Below, piece by piece: positions 1 to 13,335 of a stretch of DNA of 64,000 nucleotides (its first letter is position 1; every line of letters begins with the position of its first letter). The notes under the pieces were generated by a model that searched no databases, had not been told where the DNA came from, and worked only from the letters and a program-made list of their open reading frames with translations. The stretch is from Whitmania pigra (Eukaryota; Annelida; Clitellata; Hirudinida; Haemopidae), in contig JAJTWR010000365.1 in the NCBI GenBank assembly GCA_021613335.1, positions 1,960,001 through 2,024,000 of the forward strand, read 5' to 3'. The position numbers and the translations under genes are program-made.

Positions 1-294
1 CAACCTGGCGTTCTGAAATTCTAATAATTAATTAATGTCCTTAATTATTTTATTACATGAAATAAAGTATTACATGAATTGGTTAATATTTGAAATTAAT
101 TATTATTTACAACTTATAATTATTTGATTTTGTTTCATTGTAAAAATATCCTCCTAGATTTTAATGTTGTCATGGCAACAGGTTCATGTTTTTGGATATT
201 TTTTAAATCATTTAAAATATACTAAAGTAAAATGTATTGATATATTTATGTATTTACATCTTAATCTTATAATTTAAATACCTGCAGTTATTTA

Positions 295-560
295 TATAGA
301 TTATATAATTAAAACAAGACCTTCAAATCATTATCAACATCATCACCATCTTCATCATCGTCACCATCATCATTATCATTATCAGCACTGCCAGAATACG
401 AACATCTGCATCTCCTAATGCAATCGTTCAAGCACTGGCGTCCCTTGTTGCTTCCATCCCTCTTTTCCACTCCATCCGTCACGCATGTGTCGTCGTCGTC
501 ATCATCGTCATCATCATCATCATTATCGTCATCATCGTCATCATCACTATCACCATCACT
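295..560. repeat. ATC/CAT-rich microsatellite patches
   Basis: Interrupted CAT/ATC trinucleotide runs (about 325-385 and 490-555) separated by unique sequence. Similar CCATCCAT runs occur at about 645-666, 1222-1302 and 4799-4845. Confidence 0.8.
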
Positions 561-2029
561 ACGGTCAACACCCGTTCATTGCAGCAATAGAATTCATTTA
601 ATCACTTTTTCATTAATTCGTGGTATTTATTTTTATTTATTTGTCCGTCCATCCATCCATCCATCCACCTCTCCTGAAATTGTCTTTGAATGATTGAATT
701 TAAAATAATTTTATTTGGTACCTCATAATCCTCGTAATCCTCCCCGATGTTGATATTAAAATAACACAACATCAATCTTCATCTCTCACTGATTTCTTTC
801 CCATATTTTTCGTGCAAATTTTTTTTCTTTGTAAATGTTCCAGATATCGTTATCAATAACAACAAATTTATCGCAAGTCATCGTCATCATTTGTCTTATT
901 ATTGTTATTACTATTATTATAAGCATTATTATTTAACATTATTATTGCATCATTAATCATTTTAATTAATTTCTATTAATAATAATAATATTAGGAATAA
1001 CAGCAGCAATATCATTAAATAATAAAATAAAACAACAAACAACATAATAACAATCACCATTATAATCATCATAACCACCACTACGTTCATCATCATCATC
1101 ATCATCACCACCATCATAATAGAATAACTAGCAGCAACTAAGACTTTCCCGGGGGACTGTCCAGAAAGGATAAACGACTTCTCACTCGCCATTTATTCGT
1201 TTGACTGTTCTTCCATTCATCATCCATCCATCCATTCGCCCATCTGTCCATCCACGCATCATCCATCTCCCTTGCTCATCCACCCATCCATCCATCCACC
1301 CACAAACACGCCATTTCATCCGTCAGATCTTCCCTCCATCTTGCATACATCCTGCTTTTGTATGGAAACAAAAGTGAATCCAATCAGCATGTTGGGTCGT
1401 AAAAGAGGCCTGCGTCTTTCGGCACATCACACTGGCGGAATGATACAAAGGAGGTCGTTGTAAACAGGCTGCTCTTTGAATGCGGAGACGCGGATGAATT
1501 TCTCGGACTGATGAAATTAAAGTTGTTCACAAAGGGACAAAAACAGCTCAACATTAATACTTTCTTCTTCGTCTTTTCCACGACTATTATCATCATCGCC
1601 ACGACGACCTCTTTCATCAGAGCCGTTATCATAATTAATTAAAAATCAAGAATAACTATGAATGTCCTGCAACAGGGTTAATTTTGAATTGTTGGTGAAA
1701 TTGGTTCAGACCGTTTCAGGAGCAGTGTCTTAATTCTACAACCTTAAAGAAGTTAATAAACAACATCAACAACAACATCATCATCAACAACAACAGCATC
1801 ATCATCATCATCAACAACAATAACAGCATCAGTCCTCTTCATTTAAAGGAACCAACCAGAAGTTGCAACAACAGCAACATCTTCAACAACAGCAACATCT
1901 TCAACAACAACAAGCACATTCATTCATTGCAATCATTTGACATCCAACCCTCGCCGTATCCTCGCAAATGCGTTACTCTTGAAAAACATTGATTTTTTTA
2001 AATTTAAACAACTTTCTCATGACTTTGAT

Positions 2030-2130
2030 GCACTATGCATTTACAACATGCATTTACAGCATGCACTAACAACATGCATTCACAGCATGCACTAACAACA
2101 TGTATTTACAACATGCATTTACAGCATGCA
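2030..2130. repeat. 15-bp tandem array around CATGCA
   Basis: About seven units of roughly 15 bp alternate between ACAACATGCATTTAC and ACAGCATGCACTAAC types. Each unit carries the self-complementary core GCATGC or ATGCAT, so either strand can form many small hairpins. Confidence 0.8.
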
Positions 2131-2392
2131 TGATGACGTCACAAGATGATGACGATCAATAGAAAACGCAGATTCCCCCAATAAATCTGTTGCTGCCTTA
2201 AAAGAATCTGTCTCATTGGCATGTGAATTATGAAAGATAAAAATCAGCGCTATATAAATTGCATGACCGTCCCCAATCATTTGCAGTGAAATCAATTGGT
2301 CCAGAGATCTTATCCTATGTTTTCCTTGCGTTCTCTCTGTAACTTCATTTGAGTCCGGCAAATAATTCATAATTTTTTTAATCTTTTAATAT

Positions 2393-2690
<298 letters not shown>

Positions 2691-3287
2691 ATCAAGTTAC
2701 CACAGAAAAGATCGTGAGTCAAAGTTTGCTTTGTTCTGCATTTCAATGATTTCATTTCATTCCTCATTGCGAATGTTTACAACGTAATTATTTCATTATT
2801 TCGTCTTGCATCTTGTAAATATTAAGTTGAATATTAAGTCAAAGTAATTAAGTTGCCTTGATCGTGCACTTGAATTTTATCGAAATATTAAAATGTTCGA
2901 GTTCTTCCTACAAGCAATTTTGTCTAATTCATTTTAAACAGACACATTTTAGTAGATTAGAGACAATATATATTTTTGTGTACATTCATTTATATTAATA
3001 TATATTTATATATATTACATATTTAATTAATTCATCACGTGACAAAACAATTGACTCATCGAATATTGATAAGTTATTCACAATTTCATCTTCAAAACAA
3101 AGATTCAACAATTACTTGTCTAAGTTTCAAAAATTGGTTTTAATTCTATTCTAAAAATTGAATAATTTACAATTATTATGAAAATAAAGTTATTTATGTT
3201 CTTAATGATCATAAAAATTATTTTATATAATAAATTTTTATATAATAAAAAACAAAAAAACTATTGTTAGAAAAATGAAGTTATTTA

Positions 3288-3480
3288 TATTCTTAATAAT
3301 CCTACAAGTTATTTCATAAAGTTATTTATAATATTATTTATAATCCTAAAAGTTATTAATAATATTATTTATAATCCTACAAGTTATTTCATAAAGTTAT
3401 TAATAATATTATTTATAATCATACAAATGTTTCATAAAGTTATTAATAATATTATTTATAATAGTACAAATGTTTATTCA
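3288..3480. repeat. AT-rich tandem repeats of about 45-50 bp
   Basis: About four imperfect copies of a unit built from AGTTATTAATAATATTATTT followed by ATAATC and a TACAA segment, some preceded by TTTCATAA. No coding content is seen. Confidence 0.7.
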
Positions 3481-4312
3481 AAACTTCAACAAACACACGT
3501 ATATTCTTTGTTTTTGCATTTCGAAGGAAATATCTGTCAGAGTTTTTTGTCGAAACAAACTTGAAATGAATTACAAGTAATAATAAAAACACGAATAATA
3601 TTAATAATGACATAGCAATGGCATCAGAATAATTACATCTGTAATTTGTATATTATTATTCTTTTATCGTAAAACCATTCGATCTCTTCATTTATAAAGA
3701 TAAATACATCTGCTTGTTATCTACAATAAAAATATTTTTTAAATTATACATGATTTATTTTCAATAATAAATTACCTGTGCGCTTTTACCTTAATCATTT
3801 ACAAAAGTTGTGAGCAAAATGTTTTGTTTTTCCGAGAATGATGCGTTGTTCTTGGAAAATGTTAATAATTCTCAGCAGACGTTTCTTGTTCTGTCGTAAA
3901 AATGGCGCGAAGAAAGATATTTGCAAGTGTCAAAGTCATTTACTTGGAGCGTTTTTTTTTCAACCGGTAGCCTGTAATTTATGCTAATTACTTGCGACTC
4001 CTGAATAATTAATTAGGAAAGGGGGATTTTCCCGAGGCGTTATGATGGCGCAGACGCGTCGCAGGTTCTAGATATGCTGCCTCTGGTGATATGAGGATGA
4101 TGATGATGATAGTGATGATGATGATGATGATTACGATGATGATACTTACGAAAATGATGATTTCGATTGTGGTACTGCTGACTATACTGATGATGATGAT
4201 TATGACGACGACGACGATGATGATGATGAAGTTATTGTGTTAGCTATATCAGCCATTCCTCAACCATCCATCCATCCATAAAGCCAAAAACGTTATTTTT
4301 CTGGTGATGCTT

Positions 4313-4540
4313 GTCATCATCTGGAAATGAGTAGACATCAGTCATTGAGGTCACATTATCATCATCTTCGTCATCATCTGGAAATGAGTAGACATCAGTC
4401 ATTGAGGTCACATTATCATCATCTTCGTCATCATCTGGAAATGAGTAGACATCAGTCATTGAGGTCACATTATCATCATCTCCGTCATCATCTGGAAATG
4501 AGTAGACATCAGTCATTGAGGTCACATTATCATCATCTTC
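4313..4540. repeat. 57-bp minisatellite, four near-identical copies
   Basis: Four consecutive 57-bp units (4313, 4370, 4427, 4484) are almost identical; one C/T difference is visible in the third. The unit is 19 codons long, and both strands stay open across the array: a His/Arg-rich frame on + and an Asp-rich frame on -. The flanks are GAT/GTC microsatellites, so slippage is the likely origin. I do not call it a gene. Confidence 0.85.
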
Positions 4541-5550
4541 GTCATCGTCATCAGAAGCAGCAGCTTCGTCGTCGTCATCGTCATCATCATTTTTGTCGTC
4601 GTCGTCGTCGTCATTTTCGTCGTCCTCGTCCTTGTTACCATTCCCCACCAATAAGTTATATTTTGTAATCCAAGCTGGATTTATTCAAATCTTGTTTTCA
4701 ATTATTTTTTTTGGCTATTTGAATATAGTTTTTTGAAAATAAACGAATTCAAAACCTGAAAAAAAAAATTATTATTTGACCATAGAATGTTTAGTTATCT
4801 AGTTATCCATCCATCCATCCATCCATCCATCCACCCGCCCATCCATTCATGATGCACAATCTTTCCATTCATCGCACCGATGATGTATCATCATCACCAT
4901 CATCATCATCAAACATCACTGCAATAAATGGAAAACAGGGAAGGTGGTGGTGACAATTGATTGGCTGGTTTGAATTTGAAACGACGTTCTCGCAGATTAG
5001 AAACCATTCAGGCGCGAGATAATTAGATCAGGGCTTTATCGTCATCCACTTGGTTGACCTAATTAGGTCAACGGTTTTTTACGATACGGGCCTACGGCTG
5101 CCATCGTCGAATGACCTTATGACCTGTCCTAGATGATTCATTGGTCCTGGTAGCAGGAGTTTGCAGTGTAGTGTTAATATCAGTTAATAGAGAACATCTA
5201 TACAGCTTTTAAGTTTCATTACTTTGGTGTTGTTGTGTACAACATGTTTATGAAGGTGTCGATTACTACTGACAAGTTTATGACGGTGTCGATGTTGTAG
5301 ACAACAACAGCAACAACGACAACAATGTTTGTTCAACAACTTTCAATCATTAGATCTGAAATGATGGGAATCCTTTTGCCATTTCCATGTTCACGATGTT
5401 GTTACTACTGAAGAAGAGGATGATGATGATGATGATGATGATGTTGACCAGGATGACATTACGACGACTATGACAATGATGACGATGATGAAATTATGTT
5501 TGCAATATTAACAGGCATAATTAAATTAACTTTTAAATTAATTTTTTTAG

Positions 5551-8500
5551 GGTCACGAGTACACAGAGCAGTACACGTTGCAGTATCAGAGGGAGGATCA
5601 CGGCTCGTGGCTCGAATATCGGAACAAACAACAGGACAAAGTTGGTTTCTTTTTTACTCGGAAAACCTTTTCAAACTCGGTTCAAAGTGATATTTTGCCG
5701 TCCGTGATTGGCGTTATTGAACAAAAAATGGCGAATATTGGCTCACCAGAAACTGCCGAGATTTTCGGTGCAATAATTGAGTAGAAATGCTTTATTTAAA
5801 CACGAGTAGATGTTTCCATTACACGCAATAATTTCATTCTAATCCAATCAATGCGTCTTTCACTTTAAAGAACAACCCGAAAAAATATTACCGCAGACAA
5901 TACGTCGGATATATATAATTTAATACTTAATTACCTTTCATAATTTGACGTACTTCTCATGTCAAAACTTTCAATAAATTAAGGTTATAATATGAATTAA
6001 TTTATTACAACCATCAGTCACCATCAGCATCATCATTATCGTCGTAGTCGTCATCATCATAATCATCATCATCATCATCAGATCCTCAGGGGTAACTCAA
6101 ACACCTACATGGTCGAACTGAACGAATTGAGTCCCCCAATAATAGCGAGGAGGTTAAGAATTCTCCCCATCAGTCAACAACCCAAAAACGTCTGCTTGAG
6201 GGTCGAAGTTTATGGCTGCCAATGGACAGGTGAAGCAATTATGGAAATAATTATTATTAAAAAATTAAGATAATTAATTAATTAAAAAAATTATTAAGTT
6301 CTATTTATTGCTGTTTTATCATCGCGTGCTTTTATAGGAATAGTTAGTAATTAATTATAATAATTGTAATACGATTAAACATACAAATGTGTTGAAATAT
6401 TCAACAGCTACAAAAGTAAATTCGTAACAATGTTTAACAGATGTTTTTATTTACTAACAGCGGAATTTTGTTTAATTAAATTACGATTTATTAAATTATG
6501 TTTTGTAAGTCATATATATCATCACTCACACTGCATTTAAATTTCAATTAAATAATTCACATTTAAACAATAATTCGTTTTTAATGAAACAAGGTGGTGA
6601 TTTAAAATTCAAATTATCCGCCTCTAGAGGGCGTGACCTCCTACGACATGAAACAGGGGGACAGGCGGGGTGCTGACATGGAGTTGATAGATCGAACGTA
6701 CGACGGATCAGTGCTGAACAAAGGTCATCACCCCTCGGCCAGAAGTGGTAGCTTCCAATCCACTTATCTCACCGGTGGACTCGGACAGCTCATGGACGGT
6801 GTGCTGGGGGATTCCAACTTCAGGAGGCACCACGGATCAAAGGGAGTGGAATGGGTTGGATGGAAAAGAAGAGGAGGAGGAATTGAGGAAGGAGGTGATA
6901 ATGATCTCGTTGAGGTCACATTCAAATTCGACGTTATGAGACAGTTCAGGAGTGTTTCGTTCTACTGCAACAGCGCAATTTCTAAAGTGGTGAGGACTCA
7001 TTTCTACCATAATCGTCACCATCACCACTACCATCATCATCATCATCATTACCGTCTTTGTTATCACCTTAACATTATCGTCATCGTCGTCATCGTCACC
7101 GTCATCATAATCATCATCATCATCATCAATTATTCGCTTGACTGTCCATCGAATCAAGGTGTCGGTATTCAAGAGCGCCAAAGTGTTCTTCAGCGGCGAT
7201 GGGAGCAACTACTACCACGTGCCACCTGTCGAGTTTTCTAATGACGAATACGACCTTTTCCAATCCGAGGCTGAGGTGGATCAAGCAAGATGGATGGCCA
7301 TTCCGCTGGAGGGCAGAGTGGCTCGTTACGTCAAAGTGTGGTTGTTCTTTGGAGCCAAGTGGTTGATGATAAGCGAAGTCAGATTTGAGTCAGGTTTGGT
7401 GTGGCTGTCTGTCTCTTCTTTGTCTCAGTTTCAATCACAAGTCAACTTGTTAAGTTAACAATCAGTCTCTCGATTTCAGTCAAACATTTGTACAATTATT
7501 CAATTTTTTAATTTTTTAAGTATTATAACTTTTAAATGCTTGCAATAATTTTATAACTAACCAATTAGAAGCATGTGTCAGAAATAACCAATTGTTGAAT
7601 GTGCATCAAAATCAACTACTTCAATAGAGCAAGCACTACATCTAATGTAATGATGTAATATTCACTATTAATATTATAATGTTTTTATAAAGCATAACAA
7701 CTGTCAAATAATAAGGCATTTGAAGTACATGTATTCATGCTCTCAACCCGCTTGAAAAACATTTGCACTAGGATATGTTTTTGCCTATTGTGTACTAAGT
7801 ACATGCTAATTACGCGTGAGTGGTAAAACTGAAACAACGACAACAACAACATTTCAGATCCTTACAACGACCCACTCATTGGTCACTATACAGCAGCTCA
7901 AAAATACACTCGACAACATCTCCGCGGCAACTCATCCGGTAATGACGAAGACAACGACGATGCTGACGACGACGATGATGATGATGATGACGATAATGAC
8001 GTGGTCACAAGAACTAACGAAGTGCTGTATGACGTCATTGGAAAGGAATCCGGGAATCGTAAAAAAGATCATAAAAGTGAATCCAATCGACAGAGGGAGC
8101 GATGGCTCGTGGCCGGAAGTGACGACAGAAAAGAATTTCCAGATGAGTCGCCAGGTGGCAGGACGAAGATGAATTATTATGATTCGGAGTGGAATTCAAC
8201 AGAGCCTCAAAGAGCAGGTTACGATGTTTACGACTCTTATTACATTTCGTTAACAATAACAATAATAATATAATAATAACATATAATAATATTATTATTA
8301 ATAATAGTGATAATAACAACAATCAATAATAACAATTATTTATCACACAATGATTACTTAATTAATTTCACAATCAATCATTTACTTGGTTGACAGATAG
8401 CAACGGTTTGGTTGTTTTGACTGCAATTCTTCCAGTTGCTACGAAGATGACTTCAGAAGGATCTAGATCTGACTTGGACCAATCAGAAAGCAGTACCCGA

Positions 8501-9825
8501 CTGAAAGCCATTTTAGCGGGACTTTTGTGTGGCACAGCCCTTTGTGCCCTCATTGTAGTTTCTGTGTTCTTCTTCAGCAGACGAAGAAAAAGTAGGCAAC
8601 AAGTTTTTTGTTATTGTGCAGGTTGGCCGAATGGGTCTCGTGCCTGCATACGGCGGTAATGGCAATTTTAATGTGTCTTAATGTGTCGTGTTCAAAATTC
8701 AGCCTGCACTGCCACAAGGAGCACTTCGGAAGGAGCGCTATATAAATGGTTACAAAAAGCGCCTCTGAAGATACGCATATGGCGCTTTAGCAAATGAATT
8801 ACAATTTTGACATGATTGTGAAATTGTTTATTTAAGCTAAATGAAGATGCTTAATATCCAATTGATTTGAATCAGCGCTGATATTGTACCTGTATGTTAT
8901 TATTCGCTGAGACGTAATTATGTAAAAATACAAACAAAATAATTTACTTTTAATATCGCCCTGACGCTGACGCTTATGGCGCTCTACAAATAATAAAAAT
9001 CATTATTATTATTAATATCGACATTTAAGAGCAATGTGAGTGCTTCCAGTGATATTACTAGCTATATTCGCCTTTCTGTTTAATAAGTCAGACATTATTT
9101 ACGTAATATAATCTTAAATTAACTTTTGAAAAATGTCAGTGGAAAGCAAGGATTTCCTCACTCCATACCAGTCCTCGCCGCTCTCAAACAAATCTGAAGC
9201 TGTGCCCAGCGCTCCGTCTACCCCTCCGCCAACCATTCTACACCAGGAGAGACCCCCAACACCAATTTACTCAAACGACTGTAACTCTTCCCTCTCGTAT
9301 GTCGTGGGGCAGAGCAACTCAAATCCCTCTGGAACGACCCTCAGATCCACGGGAGACGAACACCTGTCTAGCAACACTTACGAAGATATCAACAATTTCA
9401 AGCCGTTCACTCCTGTCTCCAGCGACATGGAGTCGGACAGTGGAAGCTACACCAGGACCTACAATTCTAGACTGCCTTTTGAAAAATATTCTTGCCAGAA
9501 CACTTTCCAGAACTCATGCCGTGTTGACAATTTCATGAGCCCCACCAGCAACACTGCGACTGGTGGCAGAAGCAGCAGGAGGTCCAGCAAGAGCAGTCAC
9601 AAGTTCTCCGACAGACCGACTCTCAAGGGTCCTGCCACACTCAACGACGACTATTTCCTCAACCACGTCAGCATTCGTGGTCCTTCATTCGGCAAGTACG
9701 GACTCCCCAGCGGGGGAAACTTCAACACTTTTGCGGAAGGAGGGTACGGCGTTGATATCAAGTCGATACCGAGTATTGAAGCTAGCAACGTTGGACATGC
9801 GAGCGTTGAGGCCAGTTCTCGCTGA
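5551..9825 (+). CDS. Discoidin-domain receptor-like membrane protein without a kinase (5' partial)
   Basis: Seven exons fit in phase: 5551-5640, 6082-6229, 6628-6989, 7159-7393, 7858-8217, 8397-8591, 9140-9825 (stop). They encode 691 residues. Exons 1-2 finish an F5/8C discoidin domain (YTLQYQRED, later LRVEVYGCQW). Exons 3-4 match the DDR-specific DS-like domain (GGLGQLMDGV, EFSN, EGRVARYVKVWLFFG, SEVRF). Exon 5 is a hydrophilic stalk with an Asp-rich run encoded by GAT repeats. Exon 6 carries one membrane segment (about 25 residues starting LKAILAGLL), then RRRK. The last exon is a roughly 228-residue cytoplasmic tail rich in Ser/Pro/Tyr, with PxxP stretches and tyrosines at PTPIYSND and NTYEDI. 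Family DDRs are collagen receptors with a C-terminal tyrosine kinase; here the frame stops before any kinase, and none is seen downstream. The N-terminus is missing. Family assignment is strong; lack of the kinase is inferred from this window. Confidence 0.85.
8235..8345. repeat. ATA/AAT-rich patch in receptor intron
   Basis: Interrupted ATA/AAT repeats between receptor exons 5 and 6. Confidence 0.7.
8616..8800 (+). mobile_element. tRNA-derived SINE copy in receptor intron
   Basis: It starts about 25 bp after the exon 6 donor. The head resembles a tRNA promoter: an A-box-like GGTTGGCCGAATGGG, then a B-box-like GTGTTCAAAATTC about 60 bp on. The body ends in GGAGCGCTATATAAATGG and ATGGCGCTTTA. 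A second copy lies at 45420-45583 on the opposite strand with the same order of blocks, which supports a dispersed family. Confidence 0.75.
8945..9018 (+). mobile_element. SINE 3'-tail fragment
   Basis: The block CTTATGGCGCTCTACAAATA followed by ATT repeats resembles the 3' end of the SINE at 8616. Another small tail fragment (AGCGCTATATAAATTGCATG) is visible near 2246-2266. Confidence 0.5.
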
Positions 9826-10373
9826 GCATTCCTCATCTGAAGTCATTTCTAATGACTACAATCTTTTTCTATTCGATTCACGATTCATCCTTATTTGGAT
9901 TAGCTTTCTCATGTTGGATTCACTCGAGTGATCGTCGCATATGGCTTCGCTTCTTAAGCACGCACGTCGAATCTCATCATTTTGGACCGAAACTACACTC
10001 GTAGAATTGTCACTGGGCTATTACTAATTACAAAACAATTAATTACTGCGAATTATTAACTTATGATAATTAAATTAAACTAATTAAATTATATCGATAA
10101 AGGAGTTGTCGAATAACTTCAGTTGTACAAAAGGCAGTTGTGCTCATCTCGTTCGATATTCGTTTTCACAGTTTCCTTCTCTTCTGCATTTTTGTGAGAT
10201 TGTTTTCATCATAAGTTTAGTATTGAAAAGTTTGTATTGTGCCGTGTATCATAACAACGTGTTTCTAGTATATATATTTTTGTGACTGCATGAGGTTTGT
10301 ACATACGATCGTGAGCTTTGAAAGAAATTTTGTTGTAATTTGCCAGTGACGTTCTGTCCGGTAGTTGTTTACA

Positions 10374-10379
10374 AATAAA
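10374..10379 (+). terminator. Candidate poly(A) signal of the receptor gene
   Basis: AATAAA about 550 bp after the receptor stop codon; the intervening sequence is noncoding and would be the 3' UTR. Confidence 0.45.
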
Positions 10380-13335
10380 AATATAAGCAGAAACATCTTC
10401 ACTTGCATTTTAACTGTTTTATCGGCAAAACAAGCAAATTAAAATTTACAAACATTTACAAAATTTAACACAAAATTACAAACATGCAAAATTTAATAGA
10501 AAGTTACAAACATGCAAAATTTAATACAAAGTTACAAACATGCAAAATTTAATAATATTTAAAAATTGGACGGGAATGAATTTTTGGTTAAGGTAGTTAA
10601 TAATGACATCAATTTATTGTATTTCACATTAACCAGGCTCAACATTATCAACCATCGAACAATTCTTAACTCACTAAAAATTGATTGGGATACATTTTGA
10701 CATAATTACCTTCATTCATCAACGAATTTGGATGATTGCTTTGTAAACATATATTTCCTTCCCCGTTCTCGGCAAAAGACCCATGACCCCAGCCAACATT
10801 TGCCCCTTACCGATCTCTAATGACCATAACATTCGTATTGCCTCAAAACAAATCGTGCCACAAGATCCTCCAAGATTCTACATCTATATCGATTGTTTGG
10901 GCTTCTCAGCTTTCTCCCTAAAATACCTTTAAAAAAGTTCTTTTAATCTTACGTTTGGTATTTCTCTCTTTTGGCGATTTTTCTGTTTTGATGCTTCCAA
11001 TCCAATCTTCCAGTGAAGTTTGAACGTTTGGTTTTGAGTGAAAGTAAGTTTATTGTACAAAAAAATCTGTAGGGGACTGTAGGAGACAAAACCCCTACAC
11101 CTTATTCAAGGTTGGCTAGAGCAAGAAAAAGGTTATCTCTTCAAGGATAAGTTCTAAGCAACGGTTTACCTCCCTGAAAAAAACTTAATGTCCCTGCATA
11201 AAATGTCATGAAATTTGTGATATCTATTACATGCAACTACAAGTTATCAGCAATTTTATCCAAGCCTAGAATCTTTGCAGATGGGTCACAGACTGGCCAA
11301 TGACAGTTGTTTCGTTCAACACTGTTTATCATTTTACACAAAGTTGAATGAAACAGCTGAAATCAACGTTTCCACTCTAAATATTAATGTAATAGTACAG
11401 GCATATATAAGCAAAATTCTAAAAACACAAAACAAGCTCTGATGTTAGTTGTGAAATCTATACAAACCGCAGATGATCAATCGCATATCAACGCCAATCC
11501 ATCGTCAGCGATATACTTCCAGTGCCAGCACAAGGATTGAACAACAGAGTTCAGGATGGATCAGCCTGAATTTATATCAAACATAGGCTCTCATTTAAAT
11601 TTCAAGAAGCTTCAAAACGCCTGAGTACATAAGTGCCTCCCACCAGCAATCATATGATTGTCGCTTAAAGTGAGGATTTCACAAGCATTGAGCATGTTTG
11701 TGTGGCCAATTATGCAAAAACACGACTATCAAAATCTTAATGTCTTCATGGAATTTGTTTTTGCCATCTATCATACTGAGTGACATTTGAGTGGATAAGC
11801 ACCTATTTACTTCGCCATCTGAATTAATTCCCTCCCAAACTTCAGCTTAAAGATGGCTTTTTTTTCTAGGGGTGTTCCATTTCCACTGTTTCGAGTAGAT
11901 GGAGAAAACAGCACTCAGGATTATCTTTTACGTATGATGACCTTCCTTTGCATTTCAAACTCATTTTATTTCAAAGTTAATTATAATAAAACGTTTCGAG
12001 TTATTAATGCAAAAAACCGTCTGTTCTCATGAAGCCATACTATCATTTATACTATTATTCCAAAATTAATTTCGAATGTTAAAGTACTTTTAAGTCTCTG
12101 GTATAAGAACGGCTATAATGGGGTAAATCTGCATGCGGATTAATATCAAACTGAACTCCAGCCATTTTTTAAAGCTACTTCTTGCAAGCTTTTCATGTCT
12201 CAAAAAAAGTTTCAAGTATTTTCTATAAAACACCAACAAGTAAGGTACTCTACCAACTCTTTTTTTTAAAAATCTGTTTATTTAAACCAGTAATTAAAGC
12301 TTCATTCGCATTTGTTTTGTTTGTTTTTTAGGACTTTTAAAACCTAAAATAAACTCACTAGACTCAAATCATCATCTTACGTTTTGCAGAGAATAAAGAA
12401 ACTGCATTTCTCACCTTTGCTGATTTTCAGTAATCATCACAAAATTGGAATTTTTACTCTTTCAAAAATTAAACAAACATAGTAGCTTCAACAACTTATT
12501 ATCTGAAATGCTCAGAAAATATTTTTAAAAAATCTTTCCTCATGCTTTAGCTATTTTATCTAACTTTAAATAAATTGTAAATTTTAAAGTCACTTTAAAA
12601 CAATTGATGGAATGAATTTATTTTAACAACTATCACAAACAGTTGATAAATGCATCAAGTTTCATACAACGACAATAACGCTTTTTGTGTTGTTGCCTCA
12701 GAAGATAACAGCAGCCTTCACAAACTGACACAAACGGTCACGAGACTAAAACCATTGAAGGACACTTTACAAGGCAGAATTCAGTAAATCACTGGCAAGC
12801 AAGAACGGGGAGGCATCTCGAGAAACAAAAACTGAAGAGCAATTACACATGAGTGACAATTATTAATTAATTAGCTTAAGTTGTGTTGAACCAAAGTCAG
12901 TCCAAGACAGCAAGTGGTCAAAATGCTCACGAAATCACTTATCTGGACCTTTTGGAGATCTTTCTTAAATTTAAAAAGTGCCAAAACACAAGAAAATGAT
13001 TAAATGCAATAATTAGATATGCAATTTTCAGCCCAAATGCTAGAAGGGTTGTGCCTTTGACAGCAAACATCAAACTGATTGCAAAATGACTAAATAATTC
13101 AGAAACATTTTGCCAAACTCACAACTGGAAAAAATAAAATTGCCTCAAACAATATTTGTTGTTCTTTAAACATTTAGACATAGCAAAAAAAAAATCTGTA
13201 ACTGATGAGATGGCATTGTCAGGAACATTAGAACAAAGGTACGTTTGAACCAATACATACAGTAGAACGAATAAATTTGTCATAATGATATTAAATAACA
13301 AGTTATTTGTAATAAAATATTTATTATTAGAGGGA
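10380..13335. other. Intergenic, no gene recognised
   Basis: This is AT-rich sequence between the receptor 3' end and the MGAT1 stop codon. Part is probably MGAT1 3' UTR, read on the minus strand. No exon with recognisable protein similarity was found on either strand. Confidence 0.6.
10440..10557. repeat. 28-bp tandem repeat, about four copies
   Basis: Units of the form TTACAAACATGCAAAATTTA plus a short AT spacer. The first copy is the most diverged. Confidence 0.75.

Noticed and set aside
1384..1632. Possible discoidin exon near 1400-1560 on +
   Set aside because: An open stretch exists (SFGTSHWRNDTKEVVVNRLL) but it does not resemble the discoidin N-terminal half and lacks clear splice ends.
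4244..4651. 135-codon acidic minus-strand frame as a gene
   Set aside because: It consists of the 57-bp tandem repeat plus GAT microsatellite; no start context, introns or family support.
6633..7241. 202-codon frame as a whole
   Set aside because: Only the part up to 6989 is exon; beyond the GTGAGG donor it is an intronic His-rich CATCAT microsatellite in a different frame from the next exon.
9826..13335. Kinase domain of the discoidin receptor
   Set aside because: Looked for kinase motifs (HRD, DFG, APE) in the three + frames; none recognised, only short frames.
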